A stretch of 64,000 nt of DNA from JAJYVT01 sp035534455 (lineage in GTDB: Bacteria; Actinomycetota; Acidimicrobiia; Acidimicrobiales; RAAP-2): contig DATLRV010000007.1 of the NCBI GenBank assembly GCA_035534455.1, positions 1 through 64,000 of the forward strand. The letters are read 5' to 3'. Shown here piece after piece: positions 8,362-15,325 of this stretch. Both the position numbers and the translations under genes were made by a program. The notes under the pieces were generated by a model. It saw only the letters and a program-made list of their open reading frames with translations, was not told the origin of the DNA and made no database searches. The first letter of the stretch is position 1; every line of letters starts with the position of its first letter.

Positions 8362-9332
8362 CGGCCCGCCTCCTTCCCTGTCGCCCCTGGTGGAGCGTCG
8401 GTCCCCGGGTCGCCCGCGGGCTCGTCCGGCGTCTGGCAGATCACGCCGTAGACCTCGGGACGCCGGTAGCGCGCGAAGTCGAACAACGTCTTCTTGTAGC
8501 GGTCGCACCAGTCCAGGTCGCAGTCGGCGACGACCACCTCGTCGCCGGTGGTGAGCGCCTGGGCGACGACCTGGCCGGACGGGGCGACGATGGCGCTCTG
8601 GGCGAGGGAGTCCACACCCTCTTCGACCCCGCCCTTCGCCGCGGCGACGACCCAGGTGCCGTTCTGGTAGGCGCCGGCCTGCATGACCAGGTGGTTGTGG
8701 AAGCCGGCCAGCGCGTCCTGGGAGGGGTCCGGCGCGTAGTGGATCGGCGTGTTGTACCCGCAGCAGATCAGCTCGGCGCCACCGAGCCCCATCACGCGGT
8801 AGGTCTCCGGCCACCGCCGGTCGTTGCAGAGCATCATGCCGACCCGGCCGCCGAACGCGTCCCACACGCCGAAGCCGTCCGGTCCGGGCTCGAAGTAGTA
8901 GCGCTCGAGGTGCTGGAACGGCCGCAACGGCTCGTGGCGCTCGTGGCCGGGGATGTGGACCTTGCGGAACGTGGCGACGGTCGAGCCGTCGCGTTCGACG
9001 AGGACCGCGCTGTTGTACCGGTGGCCGTCGCCGGTGAGCTCGGCGTAGCCGAGGAAGAAGCCGACGCCGATCGCCGCGGCCTCCTCGAAGAGCGGCTTGG
9101 TCGCCGGGCCAGGCATCTCCGTCTCGAAGAAGTGGTCCGCGTCGGCGAGCGGCTCGGTCCACCAGCGCGGGAAGAAGGTCGTGAGGGCGAGCTCGGGGTA
9201 CACGACCAGCTCCGCGCCGCGCCGGTGCGCCTCGTGCAGCAGGGCGAGCATCCGGTCGACCACCGCCTCGCGCCGTGTGGCGCGCCCGACAGGGCCGAGT
9301 TGCGCGGCGGCGACCGTGACGCGGCGGCTCAC
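8358..9332 (-). CDS. N-carbamoyl-D-amino-acid hydrolase (nitrilase superfamily)
   Basis: 324 aa, GTG at 9332 overlapping the upstream stop (GTGA). The sequence follows Agrobacterium D-carbamoylase closely: GAELVVYPELALTTFFPRW, FETEMPGP, FRKVHIPGHERHEPLRPFQHLE, MLCNDRRWPETYRVMGL and YNTPIHYAPDPSQD. The Glu-Lys-Cys triad is E47, K124, C169. The reaction is hydrolysis of an N-carbamoyl amino acid to the amino acid, CO2 and NH3. With the M20 carbamoylase upstream and DpaL downstream, a likely substrate is a ureido acid from purine ring opening, such as 2,3-diureidopropionate. That substrate is inferred; the family match is strong. Confidence 0.85.
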   Translation of the reverse strand: MSRRVTVAAAQLGPVGRATRREAVVDRMLALLHEAHRRGAELVVYPELALTTFFPRWWTEPLADADHFFETEMPGPATKPLFEEAAAIGVGFFLGYAELTGDGHRYNSAVLVERDGSTVATFRKVHIPGHERHEPLRPFQHLERYYFEPGPDGFGVWDAFGGRVGMMLCNDRRWPETYRVMGLGGAELICCGYNTPIHYAPDPSQDALAGFHNHLVMQAGAYQNGTWVVAAAKGGVEEGVDSLAQSAIVAPSGQVVAQALTTGDEVVVADCDLDWCDRYKKTLFDFARYRRPEVYGVICQTPDEPAGDPGTDAPPGATGKEAGR

Positions 9333-10567
9333 GGGTCCACGTCCTCGTCCGCGAGGCGCAGCATGACGTGGAGCAGGACGTTGGCGCCGGCCTCGATGTG
9401 CTCGGGGGAGGTGAACTCGGCCGGGTTGTGGCTGACGCCCCCGGCGCTCGGGACGAAGACCATGCCCGAGGGGCAGAGCCGCGCCAACATCTGGGCGTCG
9501 TGCCCGGCGCCCGACGGGAGCCGCCGCACCGGGTGGCCGTGCTCGCGCCCGGTCTTCTCCACGAGATCGACGATCCTCGGGTCGAACTCGACGGGGTCGA
9601 AGCGCGCGAGCGGGCGCCGCTCGACGGTCGCCCCCTCGTCGGACGCGATCCGGTCGATCTCGGCCGCGATGCGCCGCTCGGCCTCCGCGAGCACGGCGCC
9701 GTCGGTGTTGCGCAGGTCGACGGTGAGCGTCGCCCTGCCCGCGACGACGTTGACGAGGTCCGGGCGAAGGTCGAGCTTGCCGACGGTCGCCACCTGGTGG
9801 CCGCCCAGCTCTCGGGCGAGCGCCCGTGCGGCCACCGCCACCGAGGCCGCGGCGAACCCCGCGTCGTGGCGGTAGGCCATGGGGGTCGTGCCGGCGTGGT
9901 TGAACTGGCCGGCGAAGGTCACCTCCTGCCAGGAGATGCCCTGGACCCCCGTGACCGCGCCGATGACCTCGCCATGGCGCTCGAGGACCGGTCCCTGCTC
10001 GATGTGGAGCTCGACGTAGGCGTGCGGGACGAGGCCGGGGCACGGGAGGCCGCCGAGGTACCCGATCCGCGCCAGCTCGTCGCCGAGCCGCGTCCCGTCG
10101 ATTCCCACGAGGTCGTACGCCTCCTCGACCGCCATGCCGCCCGCGTAGACGAGGCTCCCGAGCATGTCGGGGGCGAATCGGGCCCCCTCCTCGTCGGTGA
10201 AGAAGGCGACGGCCATCGCGCGCCGCGGGACGACGCCGGCCGAGGCGAGGGTCTCGAGCACCTCGAGCCCGGCGAGGACCCCGAGGTTCCCGTCGTAGAT
10301 GCCGCCGGTCGCCACGGTGTCGATGTGCGAGCCGCACATGACCGGTGGCCCGGGCTCGGCGCCCTCGCGCACGGCGAGGACGTTGCCGATGGCGTCCACC
10401 TGCACGTCGAGCCCCAGGTCGCGCATCCAGGTGACCACGAGGTCCCGGCCCTCCCGATCCTCGTCGGACAGCGCGAGGCGTGCGCACCCTCCGTCGCCGG
10501 TGGCGCCGATGCGTCCGAGCTCGGTGAGCCGGGAGAGGAGCCTCGCGGCGTCTACCGCCAAGTCCAC
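9329..10567 (-). CDS. M20-family N-carbamoyl-L-amino-acid hydrolase / allantoate amidohydrolase
   Basis: 412 aa from the GTG at 10567, which lies 7 nt after a -10-like hexamer (CAAGTT) and so is probably a leaderless start. GTG 10573 is the alternative. This is a dinuclear-metal amidohydrolase of the HyuC/AllC group: MCGSHIDTVATGGIYDGNLGVLAGLEVL (metal His/Asp), FFTDEEGARFAPDMLGS (catalytic Glu pair), GQFNHAGTTPMAYRHDA and SGAGHDAQMLARLCPSGMVFVPS. These enzymes remove a ureido or carbamoyl group. It is the first gene of the minus-strand operon and reads divergently from the regulator. Allantoate versus carbamoyl-amino-acid specificity cannot be decided by eye. Confidence 0.85.
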   Translation of the reverse strand: MDLAVDAARLLSRLTELGRIGATGDGGCARLALSDEDREGRDLVVTWMRDLGLDVQVDAIGNVLAVREGAEPGPPVMCGSHIDTVATGGIYDGNLGVLAGLEVLETLASAGVVPRRAMAVAFFTDEEGARFAPDMLGSLVYAGGMAVEEAYDLVGIDGTRLGDELARIGYLGGLPCPGLVPHAYVELHIEQGPVLERHGEVIGAVTGVQGISWQEVTFAGQFNHAGTTPMAYRHDAGFAAASVAVAARALARELGGHQVATVGKLDLRPDLVNVVAGRATLTVDLRNTDGAVLAEAERRIAAEIDRIASDEGATVERRPLARFDPVEFDPRIVDLVEKTGREHGHPVRRLPSGAGHDAQMLARLCPSGMVFVPSAGGVSHNPAEFTSPEHIEAGANVLLHVMLRLADEDVDP

Positions 10568-10574
10568 GGTCACA

Positions 10575-10626
10575 AACTTGCCCGTACTTTGACGATCTGT
10601 CAAGGTGTGTTTAGACTAGTTGTCAA
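10575..10626. promoter_or_regulatory. Divergent promoter with two TTGAC-N5-GTC dyads (purine operator candidate)
   Basis: The minus-strand promoter is TTGACA (10603-10598), 17 bp, CAAGTT (10580-10575), then 7 nt to GTG 10567. The plus-strand promoter is TTGACG (10589-10594), 17 bp, TAGACT (10612-10617). Two dyads overlap these boxes: TTGAC-N5-GTCAA at 10589-10603 (perfect arms) and TAGAC-N5-GTCAA at 10612-10626. Their centres are 23 bp apart, about two helical turns. Dyad 1 covers both -35 boxes; dyad 2 covers the plus-strand -10. The layout suggests the divergent regulator represses both directions; binding is inferred. Confidence 0.6.
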
Positions 10627-10680
10627 ATTCTCGCCCCAGGGCCTGCGGCGGCGGGGGGGCGGCTCCGGGAAGGACGTGCC

Positions 10681-11298
10681 GTGCGGCAGGTGCGGGTGGA
10701 GTTCACCGTGGAGCCGTTCCGCGAGGGCCAGCTGGGATCGCACGTCGACGCCGCCCTGCGCTCGTTGCGGGCGGATGGCTTCGAGCCGGAGGTCGGCCCC
10801 TTCGGCAACGCCGTGGAGGGCGAGGCGGGGCCGATCCTCGACGCCGTCGCTCGTGCGGCGACGGCCTCGTTCGAGGCCGGTGCCTCGGGGATCTCGGTGA
10901 CCGCGCGCGCCGCCGGCGGCGAGGACGCCGAGTCGTTCCTCGCCGCGGTCCGCCCCGTCGCCCGCGCCCTCGGCGGGCGGATCGTCCCGCCCGAGCGGAT
11001 CGGAGCCACCGCAGTGCCGCTCGTGTGGAAGGGGCGGCTGGTCGGCGGGCTCGAACGGTCGGCGCCGAGCGACCTGCGCAACGGGCTGACCAGCTTCGTC
11101 GCCGAGATCGAGGCGGAGCTCGGCGGGCAGCTGGCGACACTCAGCCGCGTCGACAAGCAGCGCGCGGTGCGCATGCTCGACGAGCGCGGGGCTTTCGCGA
11201 TGCGCAACGCGGTCGACGACGTCGCCGACGCGATGGGCGTGAGCCGGGTGACCGTCTACAACTACCTGAACGCGACCCGCTCGTCGTCGAGCTCCTGA
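10681..11298 (+). CDS. Predicted regulator: thiamine-binding-like (YkoF/DUF77) domain plus YheO-type helix-turn-helix
   Basis: 205 aa, GTG at 10681 preceded by a GGAAGG ribosome site. Residues ~1-75 (VRVEFTVEPFREGQLGSHVDAALRSLRADGFEPEVGPFG) resemble MTH1187/YkoF-like thiamine or pyrimidine-binding ferredoxin-fold domains. Residues ~155-200 (RAVRMLDERGAFAMRN, VADAMGVSRVTVYNYLNA) match the HTH_22 domain at the C-terminus of YheO/DauR-like regulators. The usual PAS domain is missing, so the ligand-binding half has been swapped. It is transcribed away from the M20-carbamoylase operon across an operator-like region, and is the obvious candidate regulator of the purine genes. Assignment rests on motif recognition by eye. 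Confidence 0.6.
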   Translation: MRQVRVEFTVEPFREGQLGSHVDAALRSLRADGFEPEVGPFGNAVEGEAGPILDAVARAATASFEAGASGISVTARAAGGEDAESFLAAVRPVARALGGRIVPPERIGATAVPLVWKGRLVGGLERSAPSDLRNGLTSFVAEIEAELGGQLATLSRVDKQRAVRMLDERGAFAMRNAVDDVADAMGVSRVTVYNYLNATRSSSSS

Positions 11299-11342
11299 GC
11301 GAACCTCGGGCGGACGCGGGACGGCTCGCCCACCGGGCCGCC

Positions 11343-12377
11343 TCAGAGCCGCTCGAACAGCCGGGCCGCCTGCTCCGCGGCGCGGGCGCGGACCTCTCGT
11401 GGGTCCACCCTCGTGGCGCGCCCTGCGTCGAGCACCTGCTCGCCGTCCACCCAGACGTCCAGCGCGCGGACCCCGGGGGTGAAGGCGAGACGCCACGGGT
11501 CGTCGGTGTGGCCGTAGCTCCACCGCACGCGGTCACCGAGTGCCTCGGGGACGAGCGCCCAGCCCTCCTCGACCCAGGCCCAGACCTCCTCGGGGGTCGC
11601 GGTCACGTCGTGCTCGCGCGCGTTCACGTAGGCGATGCGGAACTCCTCGAGCATGTCGGCGCCGATCCCGTCGCTGCCGAGCACGACGCGGTCGGGCCAG
11701 CTGCGAGGGTGTGCGTATCCCACCGCGTTGTGCATGTTGGAGCGCGCGCAGTGGGCGAGCGTCGTGCGGGCGAACGGCTCGGGCACGGGTCGGGGGAGAT
11801 GCACGCCGTGCGCGACGAGCCAGTCGGGTTGGACGAGGGTGCCGAGGCGACCCGGCGCGTCGACGTCCACGGTGCCCTCCGCGACGTGCACGTGGACGCC
11901 GACGCCGAGCTCCGCGGCGAGACCGGCAGCGGCGTGGAGCGTCTCGTCGCTGCACGTGAATGCGGCGTGCACGCCGACCATCCCGGCACCCCCGGACCGG
12001 AGGAACCGCTCGTTCTCCTCGAGTCCCCGGCGAGCGCCGTCGGGACCGTGACGGTCGGTCACGCCGTAGCAGCAGCGCACCCGCACGCCCACCTCGGCGC
12101 ACGCCGCCGCGATGACGTCGAGGCTGCCCTCGATGGACGAGGGTCCTTCGTGATGGTCGACGATCGCGGTCGTGCCGCACTCGAGCGCCTCGAGCGCGCC
12201 GAGCATCGCCGACCACCGCAGCATCTCGGGGTCCAGCGCGACGTCGAGGCGCCACCAGATCTGCTCGAGGATCTCGAGGAACGTGGTCGGCGTGCGGGGC
12301 GGCGCGGGCATGCCGCGTGCGAGCGCGGAATACAGATGATGGTGGCCGCAGACGAGCCCGGGCGTCGTGTCGGCCAT
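11343..12377 (-). CDS. Short SsnA-like aminohydrolase (amidohydrolase superfamily)
   Basis: 344 aa from the ATG at 12377, 6 nt after GAGGCT and so probably leaderless. An in-frame ATG at 12416 would place the -35/dyad inside the gene. The catalytic barrel matches E. coli SsnA: PGLVCGHHHLYSALARGMP, WWRLDVALDPEMLRWSAMLGALEALECGTTAIVDHH, VHVHVAEG, LVAHGVHL, HCARSNMHNAVGYAH and LGSDGIGADM. The metal ligands (HxH, His, His, Asp) are therefore present. It is about 100 residues shorter than SsnA: it begins directly at the first metal motif, lacks the N-terminal beta-sandwich strands, and has a reduced C-terminal region. SsnA homologues belong to purine/urate clusters. Substrate unknown. Confidence 0.75.
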   Translation of the reverse strand: MADTTPGLVCGHHHLYSALARGMPAPPRTPTTFLEILEQIWWRLDVALDPEMLRWSAMLGALEALECGTTAIVDHHEGPSSIEGSLDVIAAACAEVGVRVRCCYGVTDRHGPDGARRGLEENERFLRSGGAGMVGVHAAFTCSDETLHAAAGLAAELGVGVHVHVAEGTVDVDAPGRLGTLVQPDWLVAHGVHLPRPVPEPFARTTLAHCARSNMHNAVGYAHPRSWPDRVVLGSDGIGADMLEEFRIAYVNAREHDVTATPEEVWAWVEEGWALVPEALGDRVRWSYGHTDDPWRLAFTPGVRALDVWVDGEQVLDAGRATRVDPREVRARAAEQAARLFERL

Positions 12378-12383
12378 CGGGGC

Positions 12384-12442
12384 AGCCTCGCCGAGGGTCG
12401 ACGGGCTGTCAACCACCTCGCCCGACAGGCGGCGGGTACAGT
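12384..12442. promoter_or_regulatory. Divergent promoter between ssnA-like and 8-oxoguanine deaminase genes
   Basis: On the minus strand, TTGACA (12412-12407), 17 bp, GAGGCT (12389-12384), then 6 nt to ATG 12377. TTGAC-N5-GTCGA (12398-12412) repeats the dyad seen at 10589 and 16443. On the plus strand, TACAGT (12437-12442) is a good -10 hexamer 9 nt before ATG 12452, with no clear -35. The dyad could control both genes. Confidence 0.5.
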
Positions 12443-12451
12443 CGCCCCCCG

Positions 12452-13843
12452 ATGACTCCCGTTGACCGGCGCGACTGGGTGATCGAGGGCGCGGCCGTCG
12501 CGACCGTCGACGGCTCCGACACCGAGCACGCGCACGGCCACCTCGTCGTCTCCGACGGTTGGATCGCGGCGGTGGGGCCGGGCGCGGCGCCGCCGCAGAC
12601 CGTGCCCGACGGTGCGCGCCGCGTCGACGGCGCGGGCTGCCTCCTCACCCCCGGCTTCGTCAACACGCACCACCACTTCTCGCAGTGGCTCACGAGGGGC
12701 ATGGCGGCGGATGCCGAGCTCTTCGACTGGTTGACCGAGCTGTACCCGTGGTGGGCGCGGATCACCGACGAGCTCGAGTACGCCGGCGCGCTGGGGGCGC
12801 TCAGCGCGCTCGCGTCCAGCGGGTGCACGACCACGATGGACCACCAGTACGTGTTCCCGAAGGGCGGCGGGGACCTCTTCGCCGCGGAGGTGGAGGCGGC
12901 CGCGCGGGTCGGGCTGCGGTTCCACCCGTCGCGCGGCTCGATGGACCTGGGCGCGTCCTCGGGCGGCCTCCCCCCCGACGACGTGGTGGAGGACACCGAT
13001 GCGGCGCTCGCCGCGACCGACGACGCCATCGCCCGGTTCCACGACCCGTCGCCAGGTGCCATGGTCCGCGTCGCCGTCGCGCCGTGCTCCCCGTTCTCGG
13101 TGACCCGGGAGCTCATGACCGGCGCGGCCGAGCTCGCGCGCCGGCGCCACGTGCGACTCCATACGCACCTCGCCGAGACGACCGAAGAGGACGCGTACTG
13201 CAAGGAGCGTTTCGGCTGCACCCCCGCCGACTACGCGGCGTCGCTCGGATGGCTCGGCGACGACGTCTGGGTCGCCCACGGCGTCCATCTCACAGCACCC
13301 GCGCGTGCACGCCTGGGCGGGACCGGGACGGGCGTCGCGCACTGCCCGAGCTCCAACGGCCGCCTCGGCGCGGGGACCGCACCCGTCCCCGAGCTGCGTG
13401 CCGCGGGGGCGCCCGTCGGTCTCGGGGTGGACGGATCCGCGTCCAACGAGTCGGGACAGCTGTGGACCGAGCTCCGTGGCGCGCTCCTGGCGGCGAGGGC
13501 GCGCGCCGGTGCGGGCGCGATGGGCACGCGCGACGTCCTCAGGATGGCGACGATGACAGGTGCACGGTGTCTGGGCCGCCAAGACGAGCTGGGCTCGCTC
13601 GAGGCGGGGAAGCTGGCCGACGTCGCCCTCTGGCGGCTCGACACCGCGGCGCACGCGGGCATCGCGGACCCCGTCGCCGCGCTGACGCTCGGCGGGCCGC
13701 CGCCACTCGCGCTGCTGCTCGTCGGGGGCCGCCCGGTCGTCGAGGACGCCGAGCTGCGCACGGTCGACGTCCGGGAGGTCGCACGCGAGGTTACCGCCGC
13801 GGTGGGCCGCCTCGGCGGCACGGGGGACCCCGCGGTGTCCTGA
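12452..13843 (+). CDS. 8-oxoguanine deaminase / AtzB-like amidohydrolase
   Basis: 463 aa from the ATG at 12452. The family features are complete: an N-terminal beta-strand region, LTPGFVNTHHHFSQWLTRGM (metal HxH), LHTHLAETTEEDAYCKERFGCTPADYAASLGWL, VWVAHGVHL, GVAHCPSSNGRLGAGTAPVPELRAAGAPVGLGVDGSASNESG and a C-terminal GRQDELGSLEAGKLADVALW. This matches 8-oxoguanine deaminases (8-oxoguanine to urate plus ammonia) and the related hydroxyatrazine hydrolase. The nearby xanthine dehydrogenase and adenine deaminase genes favour the purine function. It is divergent from the short SsnA-like gene. Confidence 0.85.
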   Translation: MTPVDRRDWVIEGAAVATVDGSDTEHAHGHLVVSDGWIAAVGPGAAPPQTVPDGARRVDGAGCLLTPGFVNTHHHFSQWLTRGMAADAELFDWLTELYPWWARITDELEYAGALGALSALASSGCTTTMDHQYVFPKGGGDLFAAEVEAAARVGLRFHPSRGSMDLGASSGGLPPDDVVEDTDAALAATDDAIARFHDPSPGAMVRVAVAPCSPFSVTRELMTGAAELARRRHVRLHTHLAETTEEDAYCKERFGCTPADYAASLGWLGDDVWVAHGVHLTAPARARLGGTGTGVAHCPSSNGRLGAGTAPVPELRAAGAPVGLGVDGSASNESGQLWTELRGALLAARARAGAGAMGTRDVLRMATMTGARCLGRQDELGSLEAGKLADVALWRLDTAAHAGIADPVAALTLGGPPPLALLLVGGRPVVEDAELRTVDVREVAREVTAAVGRLGGTGDPAVS

Positions 13844-13865
13844 GAGGTTCCCGCCCCGGCGAGCG

Positions 13866-14417
13866 TCACTGGCACGCCGGCCCCGACACGATCGTGCGCG
13901 CGGCCGTGGGTGTGGACGGCGCGCTCGACCAGTGCGCCCCCGCGTACGCGACCACCTCGAATCGGTACGTCCCTGTCGAGAACCTTGCCCTCCAGTGGTG
14001 GCGGGTGACCGTCGCGACGACCGTGTACGTGGGTGAGGCTGTCGCAGACTCGAGCACCGTGTAGCTCGTCGCGTGCTCGACCGGCTTCCACTTCAGCTCG
14101 ACCGTCGGCTTGGACGATCCGACGCATGTCGCGCTGACTGCCACCGGGGTGCCGGGCGCCTTGCCGGCTGCAGCCTCGGCCGTGCTCCCTGCGCCGAGTG
14201 GGACCGGCCAATAGCTCGACGCGCTCGCGGGGCTCGCGGCCAGGAGGATCCCGGCCACTGCGGCGAGCGCGACGGGAGCACGCCCGGCGTGCCCGGCACG
14301 CCCGGCGTGCCCGGCGTGTCCGGCGTGCCCGGCGTGTCCGGCGTGTCCGGCGGTGCGACGGCCGGCGCTACGAGTCGGTCGCGGGGCTCGAGGTCGGCGT
14401 GACGCTGCCTCCGGCAT
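13866..14417 (-). CDS. Secreted protein with GHA-repeat leader and fibronectin-III-like domain
   Basis: 183 aa, ATG at 14417. A basic N-terminus carries about eight copies of Ala-Gly-His/Arg, encoded by a 9-bp minisatellite. A hydrophobic stretch and a cleavage site (APVALAAVAGILLAASPASA) follow, so this is an unusually long signal peptide. The mature part has TPVAVSATCVGSSKPTVELKWKPVEHATSYTVLESATA and YRFEVVAYAGAHWSSAPS, a fibronectin-III-like beta sandwich. It overlaps the upstream secreted-protein gene by 50 bp in another frame; no closer start codon is available. Function unknown; probably a cell-surface partner of that protein. Confidence 0.6.
   Translation of the reverse strand: MPEAASRRPRAPRPTRSAGRRTAGHAGHAGHAGHAGHAGRAGHAGRAPVALAAVAGILLAASPASASSYWPVPLGAGSTAEAAAGKAPGTPVAVSATCVGSSKPTVELKWKPVEHATSYTVLESATASPTYTVVATVTRHHWRARFSTGTYRFEVVAYAGAHWSSAPSTPTAARTIVSGPACQ
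14278..14351. repeat. 9-bp tandem repeat encoding Ala-Gly-His units
   Basis: About eight head-to-tail copies of a 9-bp unit (GCCCGGCGT with G/T and A variants) lie inside the signal-peptide region of the minus-strand secreted protein. The unit keeps frame, so copy-number changes would only lengthen the leader. Confidence 0.85.
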
Positions 14418-15009
14418 ATGCGCTGACTCCCTTGAGAGACGGCATCTGGAAGTACTTCCCCTCGCATGTCGCCGACGCCCCTGTGCCCATCGCGGCGGCG
14501 TCCCTGAGCGTGACCGTGAGCGGGTCGTTCGCGTTCCCTGTCGCAGCGACCGTGAGCGGCGTCGCGAGGGCTTCAGTGGTGCTTGTGGCGGACGTGGACG
14601 ACGCCCAGTAGACGTCGCTCCCCGACGCCGACGCCCCGCACGCGGTCACCTTCGTGCCGAGGCCGCTTGTGCTGTAGCCCGCGGCATAGGTGGATGTGCT
14701 CGGCAGGTCCAGTGTCGTGATCGTCACCGGAAACGAATTCGGGTTCGTGATCTTCACGACGACGTCACCGCTGCCGTGCGGGTAGAGCAGGGCGGACGGC
14801 GAGGGTGACGCGACGGCTGTGATCTTGATGTTCGACACCCTCGCGCCCTGGGCGAGACCGCTCGAGCCCGAGCTCAGCGAGACCACCCACTCGGTCAGGC
14901 CGTACGCGGCAGAGCCGGCGAGGACGGTGCCGACCGAGACCGCCAGCGCCGGGAGCAGCCGGTGCCTGCGCCGGAGCGCGCGCAGCAGCTGCGGTGCTCT
15001 GATTGCCAT
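14368..15009 (-). CDS. Secreted hypothetical protein, Ser/Thr-rich
   Basis: 213 aa, ATG at 15009 after a GGAGGGG ribosome site spaced 7 nt. A signal segment (LLPALAVSVGTVLAGSAAYGLTEWVV) is followed by an all-beta-looking region: VSNIKITAVASPSP, GDVVVKITNPNSFPVTITTLDL and PLTVTLRDAAAM. Two cysteines (in VTACGAS and SATCEGKYF) may pair. The ITNPNSFPVTITTL motif is common in actinobacterial exported proteins of unknown role. A good promoter (TTGCAG-17-TATCTT) and a structured leader lie upstream. Function not recognised. Confidence 0.6.
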   Translation of the reverse strand: MAIRAPQLLRALRRRHRLLPALAVSVGTVLAGSAAYGLTEWVVSLSSGSSGLAQGARVSNIKITAVASPSPSALLYPHGSGDVVVKITNPNSFPVTITTLDLPSTSTYAAGYSTSGLGTKVTACGASASGSDVYWASSTSATSTTEALATPLTVAATGNANDPLTVTLRDAAAMGTGASATCEGKYFQMPSLKGVSAYAGGSVTPTSSPATDS

Positions 15010-15325
15010 TGGTCATCCCCTCCACGCACCCCGCAAGGGGTGCACATCGAGGGGGCAGTCCGCCGGTGCCCGGCTGTAGCGTCCCAGCCTTCTCGTGCCG
15101 ACGTACCCCCATCCCCAAATTGCACCGCTGAAGATAACACAGGCAGTGCACCACTGCAAGTGAAATATCGGCGCCCCATCGCCGGGCCGACAGAGCGCCC
15201 AGTACGAGAGCCCGCCGAGGACCGTGGGGCCCCGGAGGCGACACCTAGGATCGCGGAAATTGCCGCGGCACCGTCGCGGCGCGTGCCGCGGCGACCTGTC
15301 GCGGCACGCGACGTCGCGAGAGAAG
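15010..15325. other. 316-bp divergent intergenic region with promoter, leader hairpins and a 10-bp inverted repeat
   Basis: A minus-strand promoter lies at 15131-15159. Its predicted ~115-nt leader contains hairpins at 15072-15089 (GGCTG/CAGCC) and 15026-15043 (GCACCCC-GCAA-GGGGTGC), the latter just before the ribosome site. On the plus-strand side, a perfect 10-bp inverted repeat (GCGTGCCGCG, 9-nt loop, CGCGGCACGC; 15281-15309) ends 16 nt before the adenine deaminase start. No open reading frame with coding character is seen. Confidence 0.6.
15131..15159 (-). promoter_or_regulatory. Promoter TTGCAG-17-TATCTT for the secreted-protein pair
   Basis: On the minus strand, the -35 TTGCAG (15159-15154), an exact 17-bp spacer and the -10 TATCTT (15136-15131) form a near-consensus promoter in a locally AT-rich patch. 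It predicts transcription from about 15124 and a leader of about 115 nt. Confidence 0.55.

Noticed and set aside
10567..10603. TTG at 10603 as the start of the M20 carbamoylase
   Set aside because: It would lie inside the -35 box and dyad; GTG 10567 fits the leaderless spacing.
15010..15130. Possible c-di-GMP (GEMM) riboswitch before the secreted-protein pair, from a GGGACGC-like loop
   Set aside because: The 5' half of the GEMM core (CACGCACAG and GCAAACC parts) is absent and the stem pairing differs.
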